From NCBI GenBank assembly GCA_014607495.2, contig CP053161.1, positions 4,783,115 to 4,847,114 of the forward strand: 64,000 nucleotides of DNA, read 5' to 3'. This document shows positions 36,001-46,400 of this stretch, piece by piece. The stretch's first letter is position 1. Each line of letters starts with the position of its first letter. The notes beneath the pieces were generated by a model. That model had not been told where the DNA came from. It was given only the letters and a program-made list of their open reading frames with translations, and ran no database searches. This DNA is from Carposina sasakii. Taxonomy: Eukaryota > Arthropoda > Insecta > Lepidoptera > Carposinidae. The position numbers and the translations under genes were made by a program.

Positions 36001-36807
36001 TCCGATTCACATTCATCAGCGTGGCTTTCTATCAGGCTTTCTCTGCTCGCCATCACTTGCTAAAAGGTGGATTAGACTCAATAAAAATAAACATTGGTGA
36101 TGATGATCTCTGACCGTATTTCGGCCAAGGCTACCAATCTCTATGGAGATTGGCCAGGTATGCAGGAGATATTATAGTGCACAAGTGTGTGCGCGAACAC
36201 AGATGCACTCTCTATTCTGTCACTCTCATAGTCCGATGGGACGGAGAGCTAACACAACCAGAGAGAGATCAGGCGCAGGAGCAACAGTTTTACATGCTTT
36301 CCGAGGCACGAGCTAAGTGACAATTTTACATTAAAAAATGTACATGAAATAAATTCATTTGTACAGGCCCGTGACTGGGATCGAACTTACACCTCGCACT
36401 TGGAAGGTGCACATCTTAACCACTGGGCTATCACCGCTTATTATTAAACATTGGTATTATTACATTAAATACTTATACTGTAATCAGGAAATATAAATAT
36501 GTTAATAGCCTATTCATGTAACACTAGCTGAAGTATACTAAACCTTTCTATATGTAGCTATAACTATTATGTTGTGAGTTATAAAAGTAGCTTCTGTATG
36601 ATATCAGACTAATATAGTTGTCTTTTATCTGTTGTGTTTAAGAAACAATATATTAATTCACATTTTATGATAATAACAAGATAATTGTCATACCTGTAGG
36701 TAAGGATTATCTTGTCTGGACACTCTTAGAGCTTCCATATCCTGTGCAATATTTCTGGTCCTCCCAGGAGTGTGGAGCACTCCGGAAGAACCGACCGATG
36801 ATGACAT
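30062..36807 (-). CDS. Unrecognised 230-aa hydrophilic protein, complete, six exons
   Basis: Minus-strand exons in coding order: 36694-36807, 35979-36059, 35288-35396, 32908-32996, 31804-31945 and 30062-30219. They total 693 nt, exactly 231 codons with stop. Every boundary has GT and AG, and the phases (0, 0, 1, 0, 1) agree throughout. The donor after exon 4 (AAG|GTTTAC) is the weakest. Exons 4 and 5 are GC- and CpG-rich islands in AT-rich surroundings, as expected for constrained coding sequence. The protein begins MSSSVGSSGVLHTPGR. It has an acidic middle (DECESDD, VEDDPLTLKEVHEHM), then 'RSPPPTSCWPHE', then a Ser/Arg-rich part at about 132-178 (RSPRRGARYEE, RSSRSASPRSHD), and ends QDYEK. 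It has no signal peptide, membrane segment or enzyme motif, so it is probably largely disordered. The SR-like part might suggest a nuclear or phospho-regulated adaptor, but that is a guess and I do not recognise a family. Introns hold two tRNA-derived SINEs, a pogo-like MITE and an RTE fragment. Confidence 0.7.
30228..30440 (+). repeat. (CATA)n microsatellite plus adjoining interspersed repeat in intron 5
   Basis: About eight CATA units lead into 'CGCCTTTATCCCTTAGGGGG' and 'GTAGGCAGAGCACCAAGG'. The same module is at 9392-9490, and the part 'GGTGGTCAGCCCATCGCCTA' recurs inverted near 38885. The repeat lies just inside the last intron of the 230-aa gene. Confidence 0.55.
31320..31480 (+). pseudogene. 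RTE-type retrotransposon reverse-transcriptase 3' end, broken
   Basis: Translates to 'LGKRSVGRPPARRTYYLKRE', then 'AGSNWM' and 'RALGDTYV', the usual C-terminal tail of RTE/BovB-like reverse-transcriptase ORFs in insects. The preceding frame gives 'RWSKRVLEWR' and joins only with a frameshift. The expected final Gln-Gln-Trp segment is degenerate. It lies in intron 5 of the minus-strand gene, antisense to it. Confidence 0.6.
31600..31770. mobile_element. MITE family D, copy 2
   Basis: Ends GGGCGTTGTTCTACTAAA and TTTAGTGGAAAAACGCCC, with internal CGTGGTCGTG repeats shared with 25871-26025. AAT occurs on both sides. It ends 34 bp before exon 5 of the minus-strand gene. Confidence 0.6.
32353..32435 (+). 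repeat. 29-bp tandem repeat, three units
   Basis: Three near-identical units of CAGA(T/C)TACAAAAGTAGG plus AAAAGAACGATA; the third is cut short. They differ at one position. In intron 4 of the minus-strand gene. Confidence 0.8.
33744..34046. mobile_element. Fold-back element E with long inverted ends, copy 1
   Basis: Begins GCACCCGTATGATGAATTTG and ends with the inverse CAAATTCATCATACGCGTGC. The inverted similarity continues inward for most of the length through GGTGAGAGCGAGATGTCTCA, so the roughly 300-bp element is nearly all arm. Copy 2 is at 59677-59981 in opposite orientation. Lies in intron 3 of the 230-aa gene. Confidence 0.7.
34731..35139. mobile_element. Pogo-like MITE, TA-flanked
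   Basis: Starts CAGTGCAACCTCGATTTAAC and ends GAAGGTTGCACTG, with TA at 34729-34730 and 35140-35141. The terminal sequence and TA target resemble pogo/Tigger-type non-autonomous elements. The interior repeats the word TTTGTTAAATCGAGG-like in both orientations. In intron 3 of the minus-strand gene. Confidence 0.7.
35470..35543 (-). repeat. tRNA-like SINE head (not a functional tRNA)
   Basis: The minus strand reads GACCCGATAGCTCAGTTGGT, then GGTCGTGAGTTCTAATGTC and CACTCGGGT. The acceptor ends pair (ACCCGA/TCGGGT) and the D stem pairs, but the anticodon stem does not close. The T-rich run right after it looks like a SINE tail. Lies in intron 2 of the 230-aa gene. Confidence 0.6.
36101..36438 (-). 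mobile_element. tRNA-derived SINE, minus copy
   Basis: Full-length inverse of the SINE at 24672. The minus strand starts AGCGGTGATAGCCCAGTGGT, has AAGTTCGATCCCAG as box B, and ends CCGAAATACGGTCAGAGATC. It shows the complete head that the other copy lacks. In intron 1 of the 230-aa gene. Confidence 0.7.
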
Positions 36808-37219
36808 TACCACTATAATAACACGAACAATATTGAATAAATCTCTGAACCAAACCTTCCCGATTGTTCCTAGGTATTTCTAACTTACCAGATAGAGATT
36901 CGTGTCTACGATCCATTATGTGTTTTATGTACACGTATATGAGTGCCAAGAAGGTAATAACCAGAAGAGATACTGATAATATTAAGGAAAACAAACCAAT
37001 GAATTTTTATAAAATATGCATGACACTGATAGCTATAGAAAGGTGGTGAGTGCGAGCGCGTACGAGGGTCGAATAAATAAATGTACACAATTATAATTAC
37101 ACCGCAAACAATTACAGGTTGAAATGGTTGTACTCTGTATTATTCATATTTTTATGGAAAACCAATTTCCATCAATTTTCCATAAAAGAAAACGAATGGG
37201 AAACTGAAAAACGTTTAGT

Positions 37220-37616
37220 TTTTTTTTGTTTAGTTTATCCCGAAGGAAAGGCAAGGGGAACTAAGCCCATACAGCCATTGTCTTTAGTAAATGATTTCTG
37301 AATTTATGATGGATGATGATGAATGGAAACGTCGGGAAAATCCTCAAGAACAAGTGTAAAGTTAGTCAAAATGAAAAATTATTGCAGAAACAACTTACAT
37401 GCGCCCATGAAGAGATCGTAATCCGGCTAAAGTTTTACTCGGCTTACCTGCGTATAAAACCATGCACACGCACTAGATTCACATCACAAGTAATCAAAAT
37501 ATAGCTTATCTACCAGAAAACATCACTTTACGGACACATGCAAGCCATTTACAAATATTTTTTTATTTTCACAAGAAAATTACACCTGCACCCTTCCAGC
37601 TTTTCCCGCCGAATCA
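37220..37616 (+). repeat. Repeat family C, copy 2
   Basis: Near-identical to copy 1 over its whole length, with a shorter GAT run. The start is preceded by a T-rich stretch, the complement of the A-rich tail. Confidence 0.65.
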
Positions 37617-39493
37617 TGAAAAACGTTTAGGTCGAAACCATAATTTGAGAGCTAGTGATGTTCGTGTCAATATTTTAAAAATACAGATTTGGTACATAAC
37701 CATCGATATTTTACGTAATTATTTTTTCACAAAATTATGAAATTATTGATTAACAGTGCCATTTATGATATTATTTATTATTGTGAATATCTGCCTATAA
37801 ATTCCATTGAGACCGAGTAAGTTAATCAAATTCCAATAATTTTAAACCCCCAACAAAAGAGGATTTTCTTTTAAAGATGGCTTAGTTGAGAGTATATGAG
37901 CTATGTTTCATGAGAACCGGTTTAGCAATTTGAAATATATGAGGAGTGAAACTGACAAATTGTCAGTGACAATGAAAAACCAAATGTACCTGTACCAATG
38001 TGTGGGGTATCAATTTAAAGGTAAGTTGTACATAATAAAAAGTATTAAAAAAAAAATTAAAAAACCCAAATAAAAAGATAAAAATGCAAAATCGTCTTGT
38101 CGAGAGACCGATCTATACCCAACAAGGGCACGCCAAGGTACTTAGCCTACCTTGTACAACGTACTTTGGCTATTAAAATTTTTTATATTTTATTAGTAGT
38201 TAACGGTAATGACTCGCATTTCGCAGGGGTTGTCACAATGCGGCATTGTCACATTCCTAACATGAAATTATTTATGACCCAATTCGCACTATAGATAAGA
38301 AACTACTTACTTACACAATTTCTATAAAGATGTAATTTTTTATTTTCATTTAACCTGTTTGCATTAGTCATCAACGATCGTCGTTCTAGCTACCTCTATG
38401 CATCCGAGCGGAGTCTCTTTACTATTACGAAACAGTTCCCATGTTTTCTAAAAATGATCGCAGTTGATGAGGAGATTCCATATTTTCGGGACGTTGAGGT
38501 AAGAAACTAACTTACACAATTTCTACAAAGAACATTTAATGGATAGTCATCAACTGTTTAGCTACCTGCATCCGAGCGGAATCTCTTTATCTATTACGAG
38601 TGCAGTATGTCATTTTCTAACGCAGTTCATATTACAGGTAAGAAATAAAAAACAATGGATAACTGTTTAGAACTCTTTGTTTTTTTATACATCATCCGCT
38701 AGTGTACTTTGTTACAAGAAAACTGGTTGTTTGTATTTCTGGAATTCGTAATATAATTTTTTAATTAGGAAATTGTCTTACTTCTATGCTGCTCTGGAAG
38801 TGAAAAAAAAAAGTATAATACTACAGCTGCTTCTCTTCCCGGGCATACTGTACAAGTCAGTAGAGGTACAAGAGGCTTTTGGTGTTTTGTAGGCGATGGG
38901 CTGACCACCTGTCACTACTATCTGAACTTGAGAACTGAGACGACGTGGCATTTTCACGAAAAATTTTAACAATGCATTGTTTTATTAAATGATGTGCAAT
39001 GGAAATGCAATGAACAGACAAAGTGTACATTAGTAGACAGGTCCATATTTTCTTTGCCAATAATATTGAGTGAAGCACGACGTGTCTCTTTAGTCTTGAG
39101 TAATCTGAAATAAATTGAATCAAGAAATAAATATTTTAAAGAAAAAGTTATAACACATCAAAAGAGGTCTTAAGTAAAGTCTCACAAAACGTCTCCGAAC
39201 TGGAAAAATAACAACTATCGTGCCTGACACCATGGTGGCCAAAATAGAAATGAAATATAATGTTTCATTTCAAGGCTTTTTGTCGTATGCAAAATTATCG
39301 ATACAGGAATACGATATAGAACTATCGTCACAACACTATTTTTCATAAAAACAATTAGATACAATTTCAGAGCGAAATAATTAAAAATACAGGAAAACAA
39401 TGAGAAAATGTGACGAAATATCATGATAGAAGACCAAACCCATTTGTATATTTTAAAATACAGAGATATTTTTATCAAATATCTAATACGTAC

Positions 39494-39650
39494 CGATTTA
39501 CTAACCTTGAAATGTTACGAGGAGTTTAAGGGACTTTTTAGTTTATCAACTTTTCATTTTCACTTTATCTCATCACCTGTTTGGCTCCTTTTAGTTTCCC
39601 TTTTGTTTTATATTTAAATCACAAATTATCCAACAAATTCAAATTCTTGC
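39494..39650 (+). mobile_element. LTR fragment related to the 49.6-kb element
   Basis: Shares 'GATTTACTAACCTTGA', 'TTTAGTTTATCA', 'CACTTTATCTCATCACCTG' and 'ATATTTAAATCACAAATTAT' with positions 1-190 of the 49565 LTR. It is followed near 39735 by an inverted echo of the last block, pointing to rearrangement. Confidence 0.6.
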
Positions 39651-39899
39651 AAATGAATTCCTTCAATTAAAGATTTGAGTGTACATAATATAATGGCACC
39701 TTGGCGAAAATAAACATCTTGTTTTGGCTTTGATTTTGTGATTTAAATATAAAATCAAATGAATTGCACTTAAACTAAAATAATGTATGTTGTGATAAAC
39801 AATAAACCTCGGAAAGGGCTTCTAATTCTTTCACACAACCCCGGAACCAAAAAATTTTGTAGAAGGTTCAATCTAGGGAACTCACTAACAAATAATCGG

Positions 39900-40145
39900 T
39901 TTCGTCTACCTACAGGTAAGGGTGGAGTTCGTAATGACCACTCTAAAGTGTCCAACATGGCCTGAGGCTTGTTTAGGGAGTAGTCGACCGCTTTTGACCT
40001 AAGGCTTATTTAAAGAGTAGTCAGCCGCTCTGAAGTTAAAGAAGAAGAAGAATTTGACCTAAGGCTTATTTAACGAGTAGTCTACCGCTATTTAACGAGT
40101 AGTCATGTGGTAGAAGAGTTCGACCTAAGGCTTATTTAACGCAAC
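39900..40145 (-). mobile_element. Internal-region fragment of the same LTR family, minus orientation
   Basis: The repeated word 'GACCTAAGGCTTATTTAA' with 'CGAGTAGTC' is the reverse complement of the arrays at 51718-51900 in the intact element. The 'AGGTAAGGGTGGAGTTC' to 'CTGAGGCTTGTTTA' stretch matches the segment before its polypurine tract. Confidence 0.6.
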
Positions 40146-40488
40146 CGCTCAAAAGTTATAAAGTACTTATAGTACTTTGAAGATGAAGATATAGTAGTGA
40201 AGTTATTTTTTCACATCAAGGAAGAGCGTTAAGCTCCAAAAGAAAAGATCTAGAGAGAAATCGATTGATTTTTCTAAAGAATATTTTAGAATGAGCTTAA
40301 GAACTCAGGTTTCTTTTATTAATATAAATCAATTACTACCTACTTGTGAGACATTTAGCCGCTTATATTTGTGTGTTTTGAACCATAGATCTTCTAGGAT
40401 GTACACCAAAGGTGAAAGCTTTTCGACAACTTTACATTTTAAAAATTTGGGGCTAATTTAGCGCTAAAGTAAGAACCAGCATTACTAA

Positions 40489-41054
40489 TTACATAATTCT
40501 TTCGTCACCGACGTTGAATTCTTTAAATGACCGCCGAAGATCATATCGAGCGCTATTTTTAGCTATAAATAAAGAAACTTGTACTTTATCAAATATAGAC
40601 GAGAGGAGACCTATATTCTCAGCATAGACTTTGCGTGGAAGAAAAATCAGTTCTTCATAATTTTGAGTGGGCGTATAGAAAGTGCCACAGGGTATAGTTT
40701 CCCTTCCAAAAATTAGGAAGTTAGGAGAAAACCCTGTAACATTGACACAACTGTTTGGCATACTGGATTTTTGGGAGGTGTAAATCATGTGCGGTGGTCT
40801 TCACCTACCAAAGAAGCTAGAGCAGTGACTATTGTTCTATTGTAACGTTCTGTAGGGTTGACCTGGGGACAATAAACTGGAGAGAAGAATATAAAAGGAA
40901 CTTTGTATTTGTTTAAAAATGAGTTGAATTCTCGAAATTGAGGGCCGTTGTCCATAATGATTGTTTGTGGGACACCGTGAATAAAGAAAACGGAATTTTC
41001 AAGCAATTTACTATCTACACGTGCTGCTCTCAAATGGTTTCTAAACTTATCCAA
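40489..41054 (-). pseudogene. Ty3/gypsy-type integrase fragment, frame-broken
   Basis: Two overlapping minus-strand frames (40785-41054 and 40489-40788) translate to an integrase core with its second and third catalytic regions: 'IMDNGPQF' (Asp) and 'NPTERYNRTI' (Glu). A post-core 'TGFSPNFLIFGRE' segment is also present, typical of Ty3/gypsy and errantivirus-like polyproteins. The frame is broken and the rest of pol is absent, so it is a dead remnant. It shares orientation with the 39900-40145 fragment, so both probably come from one older autonomous relative of the 49.6-kb element. Confidence 0.7.
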
Positions 41055-41075
41055 TCCTTCAGGAAGACTAAGTTA

Positions 41076-41922
41076 TTAGGAGCTCAATCCGAGGAGTTTA
41101 AGGGACTTTTTAGTTTATCACAACATATTTCATTTTCACTTTATCTCATCACCTGATCATTCCTCGAGGATGCGCTTTTCAACATTTCCCTTTTGATTTT
41201 ATATTTAAATCACAAATTATCCAACAAATTCAAGCCAAAACACAGAAATTGGTTTATTTTGAAACTCATCCTTTTGGCAAGCTCTTGTCATGTCACTTTT
41301 TCATTATATTACTCTTTTCGTCACTCAAATCTTTACAAAACTTTATGAAGAAAAAGAATTCATTTCGAATCAAGAATTTGAAAATGGAGACAAAAATTCG
41401 TATATAAGCCATACAAACGGGAAAAAGTCAAGCATTCCGTCGGCTACTTATTCCCGGGGCCGCCTGCCCCGGGACCCTTGCTGCACTTTCTACAGCGCGA
41501 ACAAACCGCGCCCGCGTCGCATTCAGTAACCGCGCTCTGTGACCACGGACCTACAGCGCGAATAATCCGCGCCCGCGTCGCGTTCAAGTAATCCACGACC
41601 GAGAAGATTCATATCCTACCTGCAACTTCTACACCTACATCTACAACTCTGACCCGGCTGTCTGGTCCATACCTACAACTCATCTACAACTGACCCGTCC
41701 GTCGGATAGTACCTTCAACTCCTGGCCGCAACTACTACACCCGGGGGCGTGACTCCTGGAACGCCGTCGACCCAGGACCCTTAAGAGGACTCTGCTCACC
41801 GACTAGTAAAAGATTTGTGTTGTAAATAAATTCGTGTAACTCATATTTTCTTTTTATTTCGTAGGTATTATATATATTTATTAGGTAGGCTACAACCCCT
41901 TCATAACTGTTGCTACACGACA
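41076..41922 (+). mobile_element. 5'-truncated LTR related to the 49.6-kb element
   Basis: Matches the LTR from 'TTAGGAGCTCAATCCGAGGA' to 'GCTACACGACA', including the GTATATAAGCC promoter block and the AAATAAATTCGTG poly(A) block. It has internal deletions and substitutions. It is in plus orientation, opposite to the adjoining integrase fragment, so the locus is a mosaic. Confidence 0.65.
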
Positions 41923-42341
41923 ACCGATGAAATGTTACGCCAACTTGTTTGGCTCCTTTTAGGTTCACGCACCCAATTACATGGCACCTTGGCGAATCTT
42001 CTTTGATTTTCAAATGACAAGGTTAGCTTTACCGTAATGATGATTTCATAATGGTTGGGAGATTTAGCCGCAGATGTGTGTTACGCAGCGTTGCCTATGT
42101 GTGCATAGCCAAATTTCGTTTAAGTCAACATACTGTTGTCTCTTTTTTACTCATAAAATTATAGGTTAGTAAAAGAGAGACAAATACAAGTTTATGAGTA
42201 CGATGTCGATTTGCATCATATTTGTATAACTAATTGTTTATATAGATCATAATGTTCACTCCATAAATATATCTCACTGGCACCTTAGATTATAGTATAA
42301 ATATGCGCTGTCATGTCATGTCTTCCCTGTCCGCGATTCGG

Positions 42342-42745
42342 CGGGAAAGCTGGAAGGGAGCGGGTGTAATTTTCTTGTGAAATTCAAAATTTATTTGTAA
42401 ATGGCTTTGTAAATGTGTTCGTAAAGTGATGTTTTCTGGTTGATAAGTTATATTTTGTTTACTAGTGATGTGAATCTAGTGCGTGTGCATGGTTTTATAG
42501 GCAAGTAAGCTAAGTAAAACTTTAGTCGGAATACGATCTCTTCATGGTCTCATGTAAGTTATTTCTGCAATTCTTTTTGATCTTTACTAATTTTACACAC
42601 ATTCTTGAGGATTTTCCTGACGTTTCCATTCATCATCATCAATAAAAAATCATCCATCATAAATTCAGAAATCATTTACTAATGACAATGGCAGTATGGG
42701 CTTAGTTCCCCTTGCCTTTCCTTCGGGATAAACTAAACAAAAAAA
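42342..42745 (-). repeat. Repeat family C, copy 3 (minus)
   Basis: Minus-strand copy ending in 'GATAAACTAAACAAAAAAAA'. A short partial duplicate follows at about 42760-42900 before copy 4 begins. Confidence 0.65.
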
Positions 42746-42943
42746 AGCTGTCAAGTGTCAAGGAAAGGCAAGGGAACTGTACAGTAATCACTGAATTTAT
42801 TGATAATGACAATGATGATGAATAGTGTAAAGTTAGTCGGCAGAAACAGCGCCCATGAAGAGATCGGGTGCTTTTTGAACGGGATGTAAGGGGCTTAGTT
42901 TTCCCGCCGAAAAGTGTCAATTATTGATAAGCGATTAGGCGGG

Positions 42944-43362
42944 AAAAGCTGGAAGGGAACGGGTGTAATATTCTTGTGAAAATCAAAATTTATTTGTAAA
43001 TGGATTGCATGTGGCCGTAAAGTGATGTTTTTTGGTAGATAAGTAATATTTTGTTTACTTGTTATGTGAATCTAGTGCGTGTGCATGCTATATGCAGTTT
43101 TACTCGGCTTACCTGCATTTTATATGCAGGTAAGCCGAGTAAAACTTTAGCCGGATTACGATCTCTTCATGGGCGCATGTAAGTTGTTTCTGCAATAATT
43201 TTTCATTTTGACTAACTTTACACTTGTTCTTGAGGATTTTCCCGACGTTTCCATTCATCATCATCATCCATCATAAATTCAGAAATCATTTACTAAAGAC
43301 AATGGCTGTATGGGCTTAGTTCCCCTTGCCTTTCCTTCGGGATAAACTAAACAAAAAAAAGT
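42944..43362 (-). repeat. Repeat family C, copy 4 (minus), with internal hairpin
   Basis: A second minus-strand copy directly behind copy 3. It differs from the others by a perfect inverted duplication at 43096-43146. Its A-rich end lies about 120 bp before the Haspin start codon. Confidence 0.65.
43096..43146. repeat. Perfect 22-bp stem, 7-nt loop palindrome
   Basis: The arm at 43096-43117 (starting AGTTTTACTCGGC) is exactly complementary to 43125-43146 around TTTTATA. Other copies of the repeat have this arm only once, so this is a local inverted duplication. Confidence 0.85.
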
Positions 43363-43482
43363 GTCAACAAAAAACAATCGTTTGTTTGTTTTGTTTGCAG
43401 TTTGTAATTCTTTAAAGTTCAGATTTTCAACAATAACATAGTCGAATGTGTAAATTAACAGTGGAATTACATACTTTCAGAC

Positions 43483-46400
43483 ATGAAACGAACATATAGA
43501 TCCAAAAAAGAGGTCGGGGGTGGACTGGATAGGAGAGATGTATTGCTGACTGTCGACGAAAAACAATCCGTTTTTGACGCTTTTTATATTCAAAATATAA
43601 AGCAAACCAAACGAGAACTATCTTGCATGGCACATAGCGGAATCTCTTCTAATAAAGTCAGGAAGAAGAAATATGTGAAAAGGATAGTTAAAGACACAGA
43701 GCCAACTCTTCATGAGTACATCTCACAAGTTGCTTATCTTACACCCGACAAGTCGTTGCGAGTTAATAAGGTTCCAGATTTATTTGATCAGTTATTAAAT
43801 TCATCTCCTGTGTCATTTACACCACAAAAACCTAACAAGAATAGTGTACTTAACACTCTTCATCTTAAAAGGTTATTTCTGCACTTTTATTCATCTCTTC
43901 GATTTTATTGTTTATATAATCTAAACTACTGCACTTTACTACTAATTATAACTTTTCAGGGAAAACAAAATAAAAACAAGAAGAAAAAGACTAGCAATAG
44001 CCAAAAAGTACAACTTTTCAAGCAGTGATTCCTCCGGTATGGTAAATGAACAATTAAAACTGCCATTATGAATTTTATTCACTTTTAAACAACTGCTGGT
44101 ATTATTTTTGTTTTAGATTCAGAGAAAGAAAATACAACAGATATTAGCAATGTTACACAGGAGGCTTCTGATATAAAAGCACATGAGTTACTTGTAGAGA
44201 AAATACCTAAGACCAGTCCTAAAGGCATTGATGAATCTATTAGTAATATAGTTAGAAATATTTCATTATTAGCAAAACATAGAAAAAGTAATGTAGGAAG
44301 CAGTTCAATGCAAAATGAATTTAAAAATGACCAAACCACCGACAACCAATATTTACAGTTTGTTCAGTCTCCAATATTACAAAAATCTCCTTTATGTAGT
44401 ACTCCATTTAATGATAAAATAAGAAGTAAATCTATCTATAAGTTTTCTCCAATACCAATTGGAAAATTTGATGAAAGTCCAAAGTTTTTGACTATATTTG
44501 AGGAAAATAAGGATAATGACAGTACCAAGTCTTATGATAATGAAGACAAAAGTGTTATTCTTTGTAAGGAAAAAGAATTTACTGCATCACCTGTTATACC
44601 TGTGAAAAGCTTTAAACTTAGTAAAAGCAAAGAGAATGTAACTAGTAATAGTATACCTCTAATAAAAGATGATTCTAGTGTAGTAAATTGTGAAATAGAA
44701 TTGGCTAAAATAGACTACTGTGCCTCAGAGAAAACTGGAGATAATATTATACAGAAAGATATATCACTGACAAATACAGAAAAGAGTGAATTATCCTTAG
44801 TTAACAGTGAATTAAGTTCCTGTCAAATAACTGAAACAGAACCGTTTTTAGGATTCCAAAATACAAATTCATCATTAATTCTCACAACATCATCAGTTCA
44901 ACCTGAAAGAATTGAGAGTATCATCAAAAAATCATCTTTGTCAGCATTTGAAGTAGAAAGTACATTACCTGAACAACCTTTCTTAGGATTTTCAAATGTT
45001 AATGATAATTCTCATCAAAAGCTGAACACTTCTAGAGAATACAGTACCAGTAGTCAAAATATGACTATAAGCTCTGATGATGAAAGAGAATCATTATATG
45101 ATACTTGTGACACAGAAGATAATTATTCTGATACAGGAACTGAGACTGAGAATAATTTGAAATTCCCAATAGTCCATATTGAGAGAATGAGAGATTCTTC
45201 TTTTCAGAGGTATCTTGAAAAAATGCATGCATGTAAAAGTACAAAATCAAATGATAATAGTGTAGAAATAATTGAGGATAGTGAAACGGACAGCTTTACT
45301 AGTGTTCATGATGATGAGTATGTCACAGAAAGTAATGAAATTATTTCTGAAAATGTAGAAAGTGATTTTGAAGAATGTCTTGATTCACATTATGAACCTA
45401 CTGATGTTACATCTTATGACACTGATAGTTCTGAATTTACTGAAAATAATAATGCGACATGTGTTAGTTTTGTCACTACCAGAAGAAGAAATGATGGTAC
45501 CAGAAATTCCACATTACAGATTTTTGACAGTACTTTTGCTAGTCCTTGTAATGATTTTGAAAACACTATAATTAATATTAAGCATGATAAATCTGATTTA
45601 GTCAATAATTCAATCAACACAATTTATGAAATAGATGATGAAAATGTGGACAAAAATAAGAGTAACATTAAAGGTGATGATAAAATAGATTTTGCTGAGG
45701 AGCTTGAAAATAAAAGAACTTCCTATGTCACAACAAGAAAAAGCTCTAGGGTCAGAGAAAGTAAATCATATGAAGCCCTAGATGACTCAAGTGTTGATCT
45801 AAAATGTGGTATAGTACTTGAACCTGGAAAGAAATGGGAGAGATCTCTCAGCATTTATAGGAGAATGACAATGACTGATAATTTTGAAAGCACCTTCTTT
45901 AATGATGAACAATTACATGGGAAAGGAAGGAAGTACAGACAAAGTGTAATATGCACAATGGAAATGCAAGACAAGAATGGTAATACATTTCTTTATCCTC
46001 ACCTTAATTTTGACATCTATTTATAATTAATTCAATGAGTTTCTTTTTTACATTTTAGTTTTCATGTTGAGGGTAGTAATTTTTTTTGCAAGGGATTTTC
46101 TGACTACTATTAAAAGTAAAAAATAATTAGTTCAAATCACCTGGATAGATGGCGAGAGCGCATCACCTACCCTAATCCCCCCCACCTCACCCCTCAACTA
46201 AAGACATCAACAGTTCCTAAGCACTATAGATAGACGAAGCAGATTATAGTGTGCTGTATACGTCTGACTAAAAATCCGTCCACCAGGAAAAACAAATATA
46301 TAGCAGAACCTACCTTAGCATTGGTTGCATCTCTGCTAAATTAAATATATCTATACTCTACTACACGAGGGTTAATAGTTATAAGTATCTGTAGCATTTA

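Larger units (their letters stand above)
36850..43482. other. Intergenic, repeat-dominated stretch before Haspin
   Basis: Between the 5' end of the minus-strand gene and the Haspin start I support no coding exon. The stretch holds three family-C repeats and a decayed LTR-element mosaic (39.5-41.9 kb). Some 37.7-39.4 kb sequence shows only short tandem echoes, such as two copies of 'CATCCGAGCGGA(G/A)TCTCTTTA' near 38400 and 38571. Confidence 0.55.

Noticed and set aside
36707..36994. Minus-strand 95-codon frame starting MFSLILSVSLLVITFLALIY
   Set aside because: It overlaps exon 1 of the six-exon gene in another frame. That exon's own frame has a start, a donor and in-phase partners; this one has none.
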